16,919 nucleotides of DNA. Origin: Geminicoccaceae bacterium (GTDB taxonomy: Bacteria > Pseudomonadota > Alphaproteobacteria > Geminicoccales > Geminicoccaceae). Positions 7,746 to 15,145 of the stretch are shown here, in pieces; the first letter of the stretch is position 1, and each line of letters starts with the position of its first letter. The stretch spans positions 4,150 through 21,068 of the forward strand of contig JAGREZ010000058.1 in the NCBI GenBank assembly GCA_020446285.1, written 5' to 3'. Below the pieces are notes generated by a model, which saw only the letters and a list, made by a program, of their open reading frames with translations, did no database searches and was not told the origin of the DNA. Both the position numbers and the translations under genes were made by a program.

Positions 7746-8266
7746 GCGATTTTCGGCTTCGTTCCGCGACGCCGGACGACGGTGATGCGATCTGGCAAAT
7801 TCTCGAAGGCGTGATCCGTGCCGGAGAAACCTATGCCTTCGCGCCCGACATGTCCCGCGAGGCGGCGTTGCGCGTCTGGATGGAGCTGGTCGCGGGTTGC
7901 TGGATCGTCGAGGCGTCCGACGGAACGCCGCTTGGCACGTTCTACATCAAGACCAATCAGGCGGGCGGTGGCGATCATGTCTGCAATGCCGGTTTCATCA
8001 CAGGTGAAGCGGCGCGCGGCCTCGGTGTCGGGCGCTGGATGGGTGCCCGCGCGCTGGAGGAAGCGGCTGCCCTCGGCTATCGCGCCATGCAGTTCAATTT
8101 CGTGCTGGCGAGCAATGTCGGGGCGGTGAAACTCTGGCGAAGCCTCGGTTTCATCATCCTCGGCACCATTCCCGACGCCTTCCGCCACCCTCATCTCGGC
8201 CTCGTCGACGCCCATGTGATGTACCGCCGGCTCGGCCCGTCGCCCGAACTCCCGAGACCGCACTGA
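7742..8266 (+). CDS. GNAT-family N-acetyltransferase
   Basis: A 174-residue acetyl-CoA-dependent acyltransferase with the single-domain GNAT fold. The acetyl-CoA pyrophosphate loop is ARGLGVGRWMG (91-101, the R/Q-x-x-G-x-G/A type), and the later motif ASNVGAVKLWRSLGF (123-137) is the usual motif B region with Asn and the final GF. The N-terminus (FRLRSATPDDGDAIWQILEGVI) is typical of strand 1 and helix 1. Its substrate cannot be read from sequence; GNATs of this size acetylate small amines, antibiotics or proteins. The ATG overlaps the dehydrogenase stop (ATGA), so the two are probably translationally coupled. It converges with amn across a 41-bp gap in which I see no clear terminator. Confidence 0.88.
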   Translation: MSDFRLRSATPDDGDAIWQILEGVIRAGETYAFAPDMSREAALRVWMELVAGCWIVEASDGTPLGTFYIKTNQAGGGDHVCNAGFITGEAARGLGVGRWMGARALEEAAALGYRAMQFNFVLASNVGAVKLWRSLGFIILGTIPDAFRHPHLGLVDAHVMYRRLGPSPELPRPH

Positions 8267-8307
8267 TCCCCTTGCCGGGTGAGGCGAACGCGGTGCGGGT
8301 GTCGGTA

Positions 8308-9792
8308 TCAGCGGAACGCCGGTTCGTCGAAGCTGCGCAGCTTGCGTGAATGAAGGCGTTCGAGGCCCTGCTCGCGCAGGAGCCGGAAGGCTTCGAGGCC
8401 GATCTCGAGATGCTGGTTGACCCTGTCCTGATAGAAACGGTTGGCCATGCCGCGCAGCTTGATCTCGCCATGCAACGGCTTGTCGGAAACGCAGAGCAAC
8501 GTTCCATAGGGAACCCTGAAGCGCAGGCCGTTGGTGGCAATCGTGGCGCTTTCCATATCCACCGCGATCGCGCGCGACTGGTTCAGCCGTTCGAACAGTT
8601 CATCATAGCGCAGTTCCCAGTTCCGGTTGGCCGTGGTCGCCACGGTGCCCGTCCGCATGCGCGTCTTGAGGTCGAGCCCCGACAGTCCGGTGATGTTGGC
8701 GACGGCGGTCTGCAGGGCGACCTGAACCTCGGCGATCGGCGGTACCGGCACGAAAGGCGGCACTTCCTGATCGAGGACATGATCCTCTCTCATGTAGCCA
8801 TGCGCGAGAACGTAATCGCCGAGCTGCTGGGTACGACGCAGGCCGGCGCAGTGGCCGAGCATGATCCAGCAATGCGGCCGCAACACGGCGAGATGGTCGG
8901 TGATCGTGCGTGCATTCGATGGGCCGACGCCGATATTGATCAGGGTCACGCCCTGACCGTCCTTGCGGCAGAGGTGGTAGGCGGGCATCTGCGGCAGGTG
9001 CTCGGGCGATGTACCCTCATTGTCCCGGTCCGAGAACCGTCTGTTCCAGGCAATCACATTGCCCGGACCGACGAAGCGTTCATAGCTGTCGCCCTCGTCG
9101 ATCTCGCTTTGCGCCCAGGCGATGAAATGCTCGATATAGCGCTGGTAATTGGTGAGCAGGATGAAGCGCTGAAAATGCTGCGGCGCCGTTCCGCTATAGT
9201 GGTAGAGGCGGTGCAGGCTGTAGTCGACACGCTCGGCGGTGAAGATCGCGAGCGGTTCGGGTTCGCCGTCCGCGGGCCAGTAGGTGCCGTTGGCGATCTG
9301 GTCGTCCGTCTGGCTCAGATCCGGCATCGGGAACAGATAGGTGAGCTGATGCGCGCGCTCCTGGGAGATGCCGCTGCCACCGACATCGACGAGATAGGGC
9401 AAGGGCATGGGCCGCTGACTCACGCCGGTGACCAGCGGCACATCGTGATGCACGGAAAGGTTGCGTAACTGCTCGCGGTAATAACCCTCGAACAGCGTCG
9501 GCTGGGTGACCGTCGTGCCGTAGATGCCCGGGTCATGCAGAGCCCCGTGCGCCCTTCGCGCATCGAGATTGAGCTGCGAGGCATCGACGCGGAGACCCAC
9601 ATAGGGATAGAAAGCCCTGACGTCGCCGGGCTCCTCACCCGTTCGGGCGTAGCGGATGAAGGAGTCCTTGAGGCGCGCGGCTGCCTGCGCATAAAGCTCG
9701 CCGAGACGGGCGACGGCCGAATCGGCGTCTTGCTCGACCGCAAGCTCGCTGATCCCGAAGGCTCGAAACGGTTCGAGAATGGTATCGTTCAT
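8308..9792 (-). CDS. amn: AMP nucleosidase
   Basis: It hydrolyses AMP to adenine and ribose 5-phosphate, controlling the adenylate pool and feeding purine salvage (EC 3.2.2.4). The 494-residue product is close to the roughly 480 residues of E. coli Amn. It has the AMP-nucleosidase N-terminal domain (about 1-180, with YPYVGLRVD and FEGYYREQL) followed by a nucleoside-phosphorylase-like catalytic domain: NIGVGPSNA (286-294), MLGHCAGLR (311-319), the ribose-binding VDMESATIA (411-419), and VSDKPLHGEIK (435-445) with the likely general acid D437. I chose the ATG at 9792 because AAGGTGG lies just upstream of it; in-frame ATGs further out (to 9909) would cross into uup. It is transcribed divergently from uup with about 100 bp between them. 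Confidence 0.95.
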   Translation of the reverse strand: MNDTILEPFRAFGISELAVEQDADSAVARLGELYAQAAARLKDSFIRYARTGEEPGDVRAFYPYVGLRVDASQLNLDARRAHGALHDPGIYGTTVTQPTLFEGYYREQLRNLSVHHDVPLVTGVSQRPMPLPYLVDVGGSGISQERAHQLTYLFPMPDLSQTDDQIANGTYWPADGEPEPLAIFTAERVDYSLHRLYHYSGTAPQHFQRFILLTNYQRYIEHFIAWAQSEIDEGDSYERFVGPGNVIAWNRRFSDRDNEGTSPEHLPQMPAYHLCRKDGQGVTLINIGVGPSNARTITDHLAVLRPHCWIMLGHCAGLRRTQQLGDYVLAHGYMREDHVLDQEVPPFVPVPPIAEVQVALQTAVANITGLSGLDLKTRMRTGTVATTANRNWELRYDELFERLNQSRAIAVDMESATIATNGLRFRVPYGTLLCVSDKPLHGEIKLRGMANRFYQDRVNQHLEIGLEAFRLLREQGLERLHSRKLRSFDEPAFR

Positions 9793-9894
9793 GGAGCTGC
9801 CACCTTCTTCTCTTCCGTGCGTCATCGGGGCTGGGCATCCCGCTCGACGGAAGCCATATACCAAACGGCCCTGTTGGTCAGTACCTCCGGATGA
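9793..9894. other. Divergent intergenic region amn / uup
   Basis: This 102-bp gap must hold the promoters of both amn (minus) and uup (plus). On the minus strand a TATATG hexamer near 9857 could be a -10 element for amn, but no good -35 stands 16-18 bp upstream. I see no inverted repeat or other clear operator. The uup start has no strong Shine-Dalgarno sequence. Confidence 0.3.
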
Positions 9895-11718
9895 ATGGCC
9901 TTGTCCCAACCTCTGATTTCAATCCGTTCCGCAGCCCTGAATCTTGGCGGTCGCCAGATCCTCGATGGCATCGATCTCGACATCCAGCGGGAGGATCGCG
10001 TCTGTCTCGTCGGCAGGAACGGCGCCGGCAAGTCCTCGCTGATGCGTGTCATGGCCGGCCGCGTGGAGCTCGACAGCGGCAGCCGCACCCTCGGCAACCG
10101 TGCGCTGGTGAGTTACCTGCCGCAGGAACCGGAGATACCGGCTGGCATGAAGCTCTGTGAAGTCGTGCTCGACGGCTTGCCGGCCCTGCAGCGTGACGAG
10201 AGCAATCTCTATCGCGCCCGCGATCTGCTGGAGAGCTTCGAAATGGACTCCGGACGTGACAGCACCCGCCTTTCGGGCGGCGAGCAGCGACGCGTATCCC
10301 TGGCACGCGCGCTGGTTTCATCTCCGGACGTCCTGCTGCTCGACGAGCCGACCAATCATCTCGACCTGCCCGCCATCGAATGGCTGGAAGCGCGGTTGCG
10401 CGAGTTTGCCGGCGCCATCGTGCTCGTCAGCCACGACCGGCGTTTTCTCAGTGCCATCGGCAATGCGACATGGTGGCTGGACCGCGGAACGATCCGTGTC
10501 AACAGGCAGGGCTACGACCATTTCGAGGACTGGCGCGACGAGCTGCTGCAGGCGGAGGAACGCGAACTCGAACGTCTTGCGCAGAAGATCAGGGCCGAAC
10601 AGCATTGGCTGCATCGCGGTGTCACTGCCCGTCGCCGGCGCAATCAGGGGCGCCTCGGCCGTCTTGGCGAACTTCGCGCGGCACGGGGAAAGCTCCTTCG
10701 CGGCAATCGCGGCGTCGCCCTTCGCGCCGAACATCGCGAGGGTGGTGGTGCGCTGGTGATCGAGGCGCGCGATCTGGTCAGATCCTTCGGCGATCATCGG
10801 ATCGTCGACGGATTTTCGACACGGATCATGCGTCAGGATCGTGTCGGCTTCATTGGCCGCAACGGCACCGGCAAGACCACGCTTCTGCGGCTTCTGCTCG
10901 GTGAGCTCGAACCGGATTCGGGCGATGTCCGCATGGGCACCAATCTCGTCATCGCACGTTTCGACCAGCATCGCTCCGAGCTCGACGAGAGCCTCACGCC
11001 CTGGCAGCTCCTCTGTCCCGATGGTGGCGACAAGGTCGTTCTTGCGGGCGGCAGCCGGCATGTCGTCGGCTATCTCGGTGATTTTCTCTTTCGCGACGAA
11101 CAGGTGCGAACGCCGATCCGCGCCCTTTCCGGCGGCGAGCGAAGCCGGCTGCTGCTCGCGAAGATCCTGGCGCAGCCGAGCAACCTGCTCGTTCTCGACG
11201 AGCCGACCAACGATCTCGATATCGAGACGCTGGAAATTCTCGAGGAAATGCTCGCCGACTATCGCGGTACGGTGCTGATCGTCAGCCATGATCGCGCCTT
11301 TCTCGATGCGGTCGTGACCAGCACCGTCGTCCTCGACGGCAGTGGCCGGGTCGAGGAGTTTGCCGGCGGCTTCAGCGACTGGCTGGCACAGCGCTCGATA
11401 CCGGCGGAGGCCGACCGTCAGCGCGGCAAGGCTCCGCCGGCGGCAATCGCGAAGGAAGGCGCAGCACCGGTGCCGAGAGCGAGAATCGATCGCAAGCTGG
11501 AGCGCGAACTCGAACGTCTTCCCGGACGGATCGAGGCGCTTTCGTTGCGGATTGGCGAGGATGAGGCAAGGCTTCTCGACCCGGAACTCTACAACCGGGA
11601 TCCCGACGGCTTTCTCGCGCTGAGCCGGGAGATCGAAGAGCGCAAGGCGGAACTCGACGAGCTCGAAACACGGTGGCTGGAACTCGAGGAACAGCGCGAG
11701 ACCATGGAACGCGGTTGA
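9895..11718 (+). CDS. uup: ABC-F family ATPase, Uup type
   Basis: A soluble twin-ATPase without membrane domains. ABC-F proteins act on the ribosome E site or tRNA; Uup also affects transposon precise excision and ribosome assembly. In 607 residues: Walker A GRNGAGKSS (40-48), signature LSGGEQRRVSLARAL (126-140), Walker B VLLLDEPTNHLD (146-157, catalytic E151); a charged linker (about 210-285); a second Walker A GRNGTGKTT (321-329), signature LSGGERSRLLLAKIL (411-425) and Walker B LLVLDEPTNDLD (431-442, E436). The C-terminal segment (about 530-607) is a charged helical coiled-coil pair like the DNA-binding C-terminal domain of Uup. ATG 9895 is used; TTG 9901 is an alternative, since neither has a strong ribosome-binding site. 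It converges with the next minus-strand gene. Confidence 0.92.
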   Translation: MALSQPLISIRSAALNLGGRQILDGIDLDIQREDRVCLVGRNGAGKSSLMRVMAGRVELDSGSRTLGNRALVSYLPQEPEIPAGMKLCEVVLDGLPALQRDESNLYRARDLLESFEMDSGRDSTRLSGGEQRRVSLARALVSSPDVLLLDEPTNHLDLPAIEWLEARLREFAGAIVLVSHDRRFLSAIGNATWWLDRGTIRVNRQGYDHFEDWRDELLQAEERELERLAQKIRAEQHWLHRGVTARRRRNQGRLGRLGELRAARGKLLRGNRGVALRAEHREGGGALVIEARDLVRSFGDHRIVDGFSTRIMRQDRVGFIGRNGTGKTTLLRLLLGELEPDSGDVRMGTNLVIARFDQHRSELDESLTPWQLLCPDGGDKVVLAGGSRHVVGYLGDFLFRDEQVRTPIRALSGGERSRLLLAKILAQPSNLLVLDEPTNDLDIETLEILEEMLADYRGTVLIVSHDRAFLDAVVTSTVVLDGSGRVEEFAGGFSDWLAQRSIPAEADRQRGKAPPAAIAKEGAAPVPRARIDRKLERELERLPGRIEALSLRIGEDEARLLDPELYNRDPDGFLALSREIEERKAELDELETRWLELEEQRETMERG

Positions 11719-11737
11719 GCCGGACTCGTGCGGGCGC

Positions 11738-12052
11738 TCAGCCGAGGCCGGAGCCCAGTCCCCGGTGGCGCGGTCGGCAGGTCAGGAGCAGGATGAGGCC
11801 GGGCACGCCCAGAACGATCCATGTGGGCATGGTCAGGATGAGCTGGACCGGGCTCCACACAAGTGGCGAGATGTTCTTCTCGATCAGGGCCTGAAAGCCG
11901 ACAAGGCTGTTGCCGTGGAGACTGTACCAGATCGAGCCGAGCGACACCGGGCGATAGACCCCCGAGGCAAGCATGTGGAAGATCTCGGCGATGGCGGTTG
12001 CACCGGCGAAAACCAGAAGAACGAAGGCTAGACCATAGAGAAACTGACGCAT
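11738..12052 (-). CDS. Small conserved-type inner-membrane protein, unknown function
   Basis: The 104-residue product has two clear hydrophobic helices, one at the N-terminus (FLYGLAFVLLVFAGATAIAEIF) and one near the C-terminus (WIVLGVPGLILLLTC), followed by a basic tail (RPRHRGLG). Between them lies an amphipathic segment with GSIWYSLHGNSLVGFQALIEKNISPLVW. I recall similar small membrane proteins in alphaproteobacteria but know no function. I chose ATG 12052 (MRQFLYG) because GGGAG lies just upstream and it puts the first helix at the N-terminus. The frame is open up to 12121, but that extension is Arg- and Trp-containing and looks non-coding. It sits between uup (convergent) and tRNA-Ser (divergent). 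Confidence 0.7.
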   Translation of the reverse strand: MRQFLYGLAFVLLVFAGATAIAEIFHMLASGVYRPVSLGSIWYSLHGNSLVGFQALIEKNISPLVWSPVQLILTMPTWIVLGVPGLILLLTCRPRHRGLGSGLG

Positions 12053-12131
12053 GGGGCTCCCGATTGCGAGGCTGCAACGCCTGATCCGTTGGAATTGCCA
12101 CGATATGGGGCCAAAGATCAATCACCACAGG

Positions 12132-12160
12132 TTGCGCGTCAACACCAGCGCGGCTATGTT
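12132..12160 (+). promoter_or_regulatory. Possible promoter of tRNA-Ser
   Basis: TTGCGC (12132-12137), a 17-bp spacer and TATGTT (12155-12160) resemble a sigma70 promoter at the right place, about 50 bp upstream of the mature tRNA 5' end. The -35 matches the consensus at three of six positions and the -10 at four of six, so this is tentative. Confidence 0.4.
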
Positions 12161-12216
12161 CCGCGCGCCCGCTCCCGGCGTGCCCGCCACAGGCTCGTGA
12201 CGGTCGCCGCCCGAAC

Positions 12217-12304
12217 GGAGGGATGGCCGAGCGGTTTAAGGCGCACGCCTGGAAAGCGTGTTGGGGGCAACTCCTCACGGGTTCGAATCCCGTTCCCTCC
12301 GCCA
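12217..12304 (+). tRNA. tRNA-Ser (anticodon GGA)
   Basis: A type II (long variable arm) tRNA. The acceptor stem GGAGGGA (12217-12223) pairs with TCCCTCC (12294-12300), followed by discriminator G and an encoded CCA (12302-12304). The D-arm contains the usual GCCGAGCGGTTTAAGGC. The anticodon loop is CTGGAAA with GGA at 12251-12253, decoding UCC/UCU. The variable arm is TTGGGGGCAACTCC, and the T-arm is CGGGTTCGAATCCCG. The antisense of this gene reads as an open frame and produces artefactual protein tails. Confidence 0.97.
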
Positions 12305-12765
12305 CTTCGGAACAAAACCGGGAACGCCGGTTGCCGCCGATTTCCCTCCTTTCGTCGCCACCAGCGTCCGCAACAGGGTGTTTTGTTGCCCTTGGCGAAC
12401 AAACCGTCTGGCCCAAAACCAATATTTCCTCCTTTTTCATCTTCAAAAAATCCGTGTTCATGATAAATTCCTGGATCAGCGCCAACCTGAGGCCCCATGA
12501 ACGGAAGTCCAGAAAGAGGGCGGCGACATGTTTTAAATAAGCCGAGCAAATCAATTTTTGATACCGGATTCCCCTCGACATACCCGTAAACATTCACCCC
12601 ACCCGCGAGCCCTATCGGATCGGCCTGGATGTATCGTCCGAGGGCCGGATCATAGTCGCGCCACCAGTTCTGGTACAGGCCCGTCTCAACGTCAGAAAAT
12701 TGGCCCGGCAACCGCAGGTTCTGGGTGAGGTTTCCCGTCAGCGAGGCGAGTTCGCCGAAGGGGGT
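12305..12765 (-). pseudogene. Rhs-family C-terminal fragment (core end plus variable tail), broken
   Basis: On the minus strand the frame shows the conserved end of the Rhs/YD-repeat core: PFGEL (from 12762), [30 protein letters not shown] (split here only by reading), [21 protein letters not shown] and DLLGL near 12540. A tail of about 78 residues follows, with [19 protein letters not shown], where polymorphic Rhs toxins carry their variable toxic domain. Upstream there are no YD repeats, no secretion or PAAR/VgrG-linked region and no start. Downstream there is no natural stop: the frame runs straight into the antisense of tRNA-Ser. So this is a remnant of a protein normally over 1000 residues long. 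The tail region is visibly richer in A+T than its neighbours, as expected for acquired DNA. The 5' boundary is approximate. Confidence 0.8.
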
Positions 12766-12888
12766 GGTGGATGCTGTTGTGGTCCTTCCCGGCTGCCACC
12801 ATGGCCGGTTCGAGGCAACGGTCGACAGAGTGATTCTCCCGGCGTAGGTGTAGCCGCGTCCATTCCATACGCAGAAAACGGAGTCACC
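12766..12888. other. Junction between the Rhs remnant and the phosphatase gene
   Basis: None of the three minus-strand frames shows the HTDHLG-type or YD-repeat sequence expected just before PFGE in an intact Rhs protein, so the break lies near here. The plus strand must hold the phosphatase promoter; I see only a weak candidate (TCGACA, 17 bp, TAGGTG). The ribosome-binding site GGAG is at 12880-12883. Confidence 0.35.
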
Positions 12889-13566
12889 ATGCGCTGGTTC
12901 GAGCGGCTTGAAGCCCATGCCCTTTCGCGGAAACTCGATCCGGCGGCGTCCGTGTTTCATTTCGTCCGGCATGGCGAGACGGCGGAGAACCGGGCGCGGA
13001 TCTGTCAGGGGCAGAACGATGTGCCGCTCAATGCGGATGGCATGGCGCAGGCGGAGCGGGCGGCCCCACTGCTTGCGGCCATGCCGGTCAAACGGCTGGT
13101 GGCGAGCGACCTTCGGCGGGTGCAGATGACCATCGCCCCGCTCCTCGCGGCGACCGGCTGGCCGATGGAGAAGGATGCGGCGTTGCGCGAGCGTTGCTTC
13201 GGCCCCAGGCAGGGCAGGCCGCTCGAGGATGATCACTGGGAGGCATCGGAGCCGGGCGTCGAGACAATCGAGGATTTCGTCCAGCGGATCTGTGATTGCC
13301 TGCAACGCGAACTGCATGAGGATCATGTGCTCCTCGCCGCACATGGCGGCGTCCTTCGCGTGATTGCCGCCGCCCTCGACACGCCGCTGCAGCACTGGGC
13401 CTATACCAACGCGCTGCCGATGACCTTCCGGCGCAATGGCGGTGCATGGTCGGTCGAGGCGATGACGCCCGAACACCGGCTCGATGCCCTCGCCCCGCTG
13501 CCCGAAGGTGTCACCGCCGGCGACCCGACCACCGCCGCCGATCTCAACACCGCTCCCGTGACCTGA
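12889..13566 (+). CDS. Histidine phosphatase family protein (phosphoglycerate mutase-like)
   Basis: A 225-residue member of the branch-1 histidine phosphatase superfamily, which transfers phosphate through a phospho-histidine. The RHG motif is [12 protein letters not shown] (24-35, nucleophile H28), followed by [13 protein letters not shown], a second basic residue pair in SDLRRVQM (73-80), [13 protein letters not shown] (99-111, with the probable acid E101) and the second catalytic His in [12 protein letters not shown] (148-159, H152). This set fits GpmB/CobC/broad phosphatase subtypes; the substrate is not resolvable. ATG 12889 has GGAG five bases upstream and places the RHG motif at the family's usual distance. 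It is followed after 22 bp by the yqaA-type gene, probably in one transcript. It starts next to the Rhs remnant. Confidence 0.9.
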   Translation: MRWFERLEAHALSRKLDPAASVFHFVRHGETAENRARICQGQNDVPLNADGMAQAERAAPLLAAMPVKRLVASDLRRVQMTIAPLLAATGWPMEKDAALRERCFGPRQGRPLEDDHWEASEPGVETIEDFVQRICDCLQRELHEDHVLLAAHGGVLRVIAAALDTPLQHWAYTNALPMTFRRNGGAWSVEAMTPEHRLDALAPLPEGVTAGDPTTAADLNTAPVT

Positions 13567-13588
13567 TCCGCGCCGGAGACGCTGGCGG

Positions 13589-14005
13589 GTGGATCTCGCA
13601 CTCCTCTTTCTCAATGCCTTTCTGGCAGCAACGATCCTGCCACTATCTTCCGAACTCACGCTCGGCGCCATGGCGCTGGCGGATCCCGACCGGACACAGG
13701 CACTGCTGGTCGCCGCCAGTACGGGCAACACGCTCGGCTCGGCCAGCAACTGGCTCCTCGGCCGTTTTCTCCTTCATTTTCGCGACAGGCGCTGGTTTCC
13801 GGCGAGCCCGGCGGCACTGGAGCGTGCCGGCGCGACCTTCCGCCACTACGGCCTGTGGTCACTGCTCCTTGCCTGGCTCCCGGTCATCGGTGACCCGCTC
13901 ACCATCGTCGCCGGAATGCTCCGGACGCCGTTCCTGCCTTTCGTTGTGCTGGTCGCCATCGGCAAGACAGCCCGTTACGCCACGATCCTCTGGGCAATGG
14001 GGTAG
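13589..14005 (+). CDS. YqaA-type small DedA/SNARE-associated membrane protein
   Basis: A 138-residue inner-membrane protein of the YqaA branch of the DedA (VTT-domain) family; members are linked to membrane lipid handling, but the YqaA function is not settled. It shows the family marks: a hydrophobic N-terminus leading into [13 protein letters not shown] (16-28), [18 protein letters not shown] (42-59), and the re-entrant-loop region [16 protein letters not shown] (97-112), ending with GKTARY (125-130). The length is close to E. coli YqaA (about 140). The start is GTG at 13589, with GGAG (13575-13578) 10 nt upstream. It follows the phosphatase gene by 22 bp and converges with the SMP-30-like gene across 31 bp, which hold only a 5-bp hairpin (14017-14029). 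Confidence 0.87.
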   Translation: MDLALLFLNAFLAATILPLSSELTLGAMALADPDRTQALLVAASTGNTLGSASNWLLGRFLLHFRDRRWFPASPAALERAGATFRHYGLWSLLLAWLPVIGDPLTIVAGMLRTPFLPFVVLVAIGKTARYATILWAMG

Positions 14006-14036
14006 GAAACCGGGCGGGCAGCGCCTGCCAACGGCG

Positions 14037-14966
14037 TTACGGCCGCGCCGCGCCCTCGACACAGGTAAGGACGGCGTAGAGTGACGTCGTGCCGCAGATA
14101 TAGAGCCGGTTCTTCTTCACACCACCGAAGCAGACATTGGCCACCACTTCGGGGACGAGGATCTTGCCGAGCAGTTCGCCCTTCGGGGTGAAGCAATGAA
14201 CGCCGTCGGCCGCGCTCGACCAGATGCGTCCCCCGGTATCGATGCGGAAGCCGTCGAACATGCCATTGTCGCAGGTCATGAGGACGTCGCCGCCCGAGAG
14301 CGTGTTGTCGCCGGCAACATCGAAGGCGCGGATATGTTTCGGGCCGTTTTCCATATGGCTTGCGCCCGTATCGGCAATATAGAGCGTCTTCTCGTCGGGC
14401 GAGAAGGCGAGGCCGTTGGGCTTGACGAAATCGGTGGCGACAGCGGTGAGCGTTCCGTCCGAATCGAGGCGAAAGACGTTGCAGCCGCCATATTCCGGCT
14501 CGGCCTGCCAGCCCTCGAGATTGGAGAGGATGCCGTAGGACGGGTCCGTGAACCAGATCGTGTCGTCGGACTTCACCACCACGTCGTTGGGCGAATTCAG
14601 TCGTTTGCCCTGGTAGCGATCGGCGAGCACGGTGATCGTGCCGTCATGCTCGGTACGGGTCAGACAACGCTCACCGTGACTGCACGAGATGAGTCGCCCC
14701 TGCATGTCGCGTGTATGGCCATTGGTATTGCCCGCCGGTGCGCGGAAGATGCCCGTCGTCCCGCTCAGGCCATAGGGTTCGGGCACAAAGCGCATGATCC
14801 GGTTGTTGGGAATATCGCTGAACAAAAGGAAATCGCCATCGCGAAAGTAAACCGGCCCTTCGGCCCAGGCGGCTCCCGTCCACAGCCTGTGCAGGCGCGC
14901 ATTGCCGTTGATCAGGTGACGAAAGGACGGGTGGTGGATCTCGTATTCCTGGACGCGATCGGTCAT
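14037..14966 (-). CDS. SMP-30/gluconolactonase-like sugar lactonase
   Basis: A predicted six-bladed beta-propeller hydrolase of the SMP-30/gluconolactonase/LRE family, which opens aldonolactones using one divalent metal. In 309 residues: AEGPVY (35-40, metal ligand E36), FSDIPNNRIMRF, NTNGHTRDMQGRL (80-92), LNSPNDVVV (123-131, substrate-side N127), FTDPSYG (139-145), VKPNGLAFSPDEKTLYIADT (181-200, metal ligand N184) and MFDGFRID (236-243, metal ligand D238). All three expected ligands are present, so it is likely active. The ATG at 14966 has GGGAGG about 8 nt upstream. There is no signal peptide, so it is cytoplasmic. It diverges from the MttB-like gene, with a palindrome between them. Confidence 0.92.
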   Translation of the reverse strand: MTDRVQEYEIHHPSFRHLINGNARLHRLWTGAAWAEGPVYFRDGDFLLFSDIPNNRIMRFVPEPYGLSGTTGIFRAPAGNTNGHTRDMQGRLISCSHGERCLTRTEHDGTITVLADRYQGKRLNSPNDVVVKSDDTIWFTDPSYGILSNLEGWQAEPEYGGCNVFRLDSDGTLTAVATDFVKPNGLAFSPDEKTLYIADTGASHMENGPKHIRAFDVAGDNTLSGGDVLMTCDNGMFDGFRIDTGGRIWSSAADGVHCFTPKGELLGKILVPEVVANVCFGGVKKNRLYICGTTSLYAVLTCVEGAARP

Positions 14967-15029
14967 CTGGCTTGCCTCCCCTGCTGCCGTTTTCCCAACA
15001 TTGCCGTATCGGAGCGCACGCGCAAGACC

Positions 15030-15050
15030 GTCGCATTGTCGAAATGCGAC
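15030..15050. promoter_or_regulatory. Candidate operator palindrome between SMP-30-like and mttB-like genes
   Basis: GTCGCATT (15030-15037) and AATGCGAC (15043-15050) are perfect inverted repeats separated by GTCGA. This gives a 21-bp dyad about 64 bp from the SMP-30-like start and 96 bp from the methyltransferase start. The position in a divergent promoter region, the symmetry and the AT-richer inner half-sites are those of a dimeric repressor or activator site. The flanking bases (C15029, A15051) do not pair, so the edges are sharp. No regulator gene lies next to it in this window. It could instead form a small RNA hairpin in a leader. Confidence 0.6.
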
Positions 15051-15132
15051 ACGCGGCGTCGTGCATGGTGGCGCTTTCGGCTGCGGGGCTGCCTATCCCG
15101 GATGAATGAGAATCGATCGGGTTCGATGGTGC

Positions 15133-15138
15133 AGGGAG
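15133..15138 (+). promoter_or_regulatory. Ribosome-binding site of the mttB-like gene
   Basis: AGGGAG at 15133-15138 lies 7 nt before the ATG at 15146. It supports this start over internal methionines and keeps the basic N-terminal stretch in the protein. Confidence 0.75.
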
Positions 15139-15145
15139 TTTCGCT

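Noticed and set aside
8350..9468. A 372-codon plus-strand frame opposite amn
   Set aside because: The minus-strand AMP nucleosidase carries all expected motifs; this is its complement.
12217..12304. Possible second att copy of the tRNA-Ser 3' end bounding an island
   Set aside because: I looked for a repeat of the T-arm/acceptor sequence at the far edge of the Rhs remnant (12760-12890) and saw none, so no bounded island can be claimed.
12154..13749. A 531-codon open frame on the minus strand across the phosphatase, Rhs remnant and tRNA-Ser
   Set aside because: It is a composite: antisense of the phosphatase gene, then the true Rhs remnant, then antisense of tRNA-Ser (giving the familiar artefactual [16 protein letters not shown] tail). 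Only the middle part is meaningful.
14006..14036. Bidirectional terminator between the yqaA-type and SMP-30-like genes
   Set aside because: Only a 5-bp GGCAG/CTGCC hairpin with a 3-nt loop and no T-run on either strand; too weak to call.
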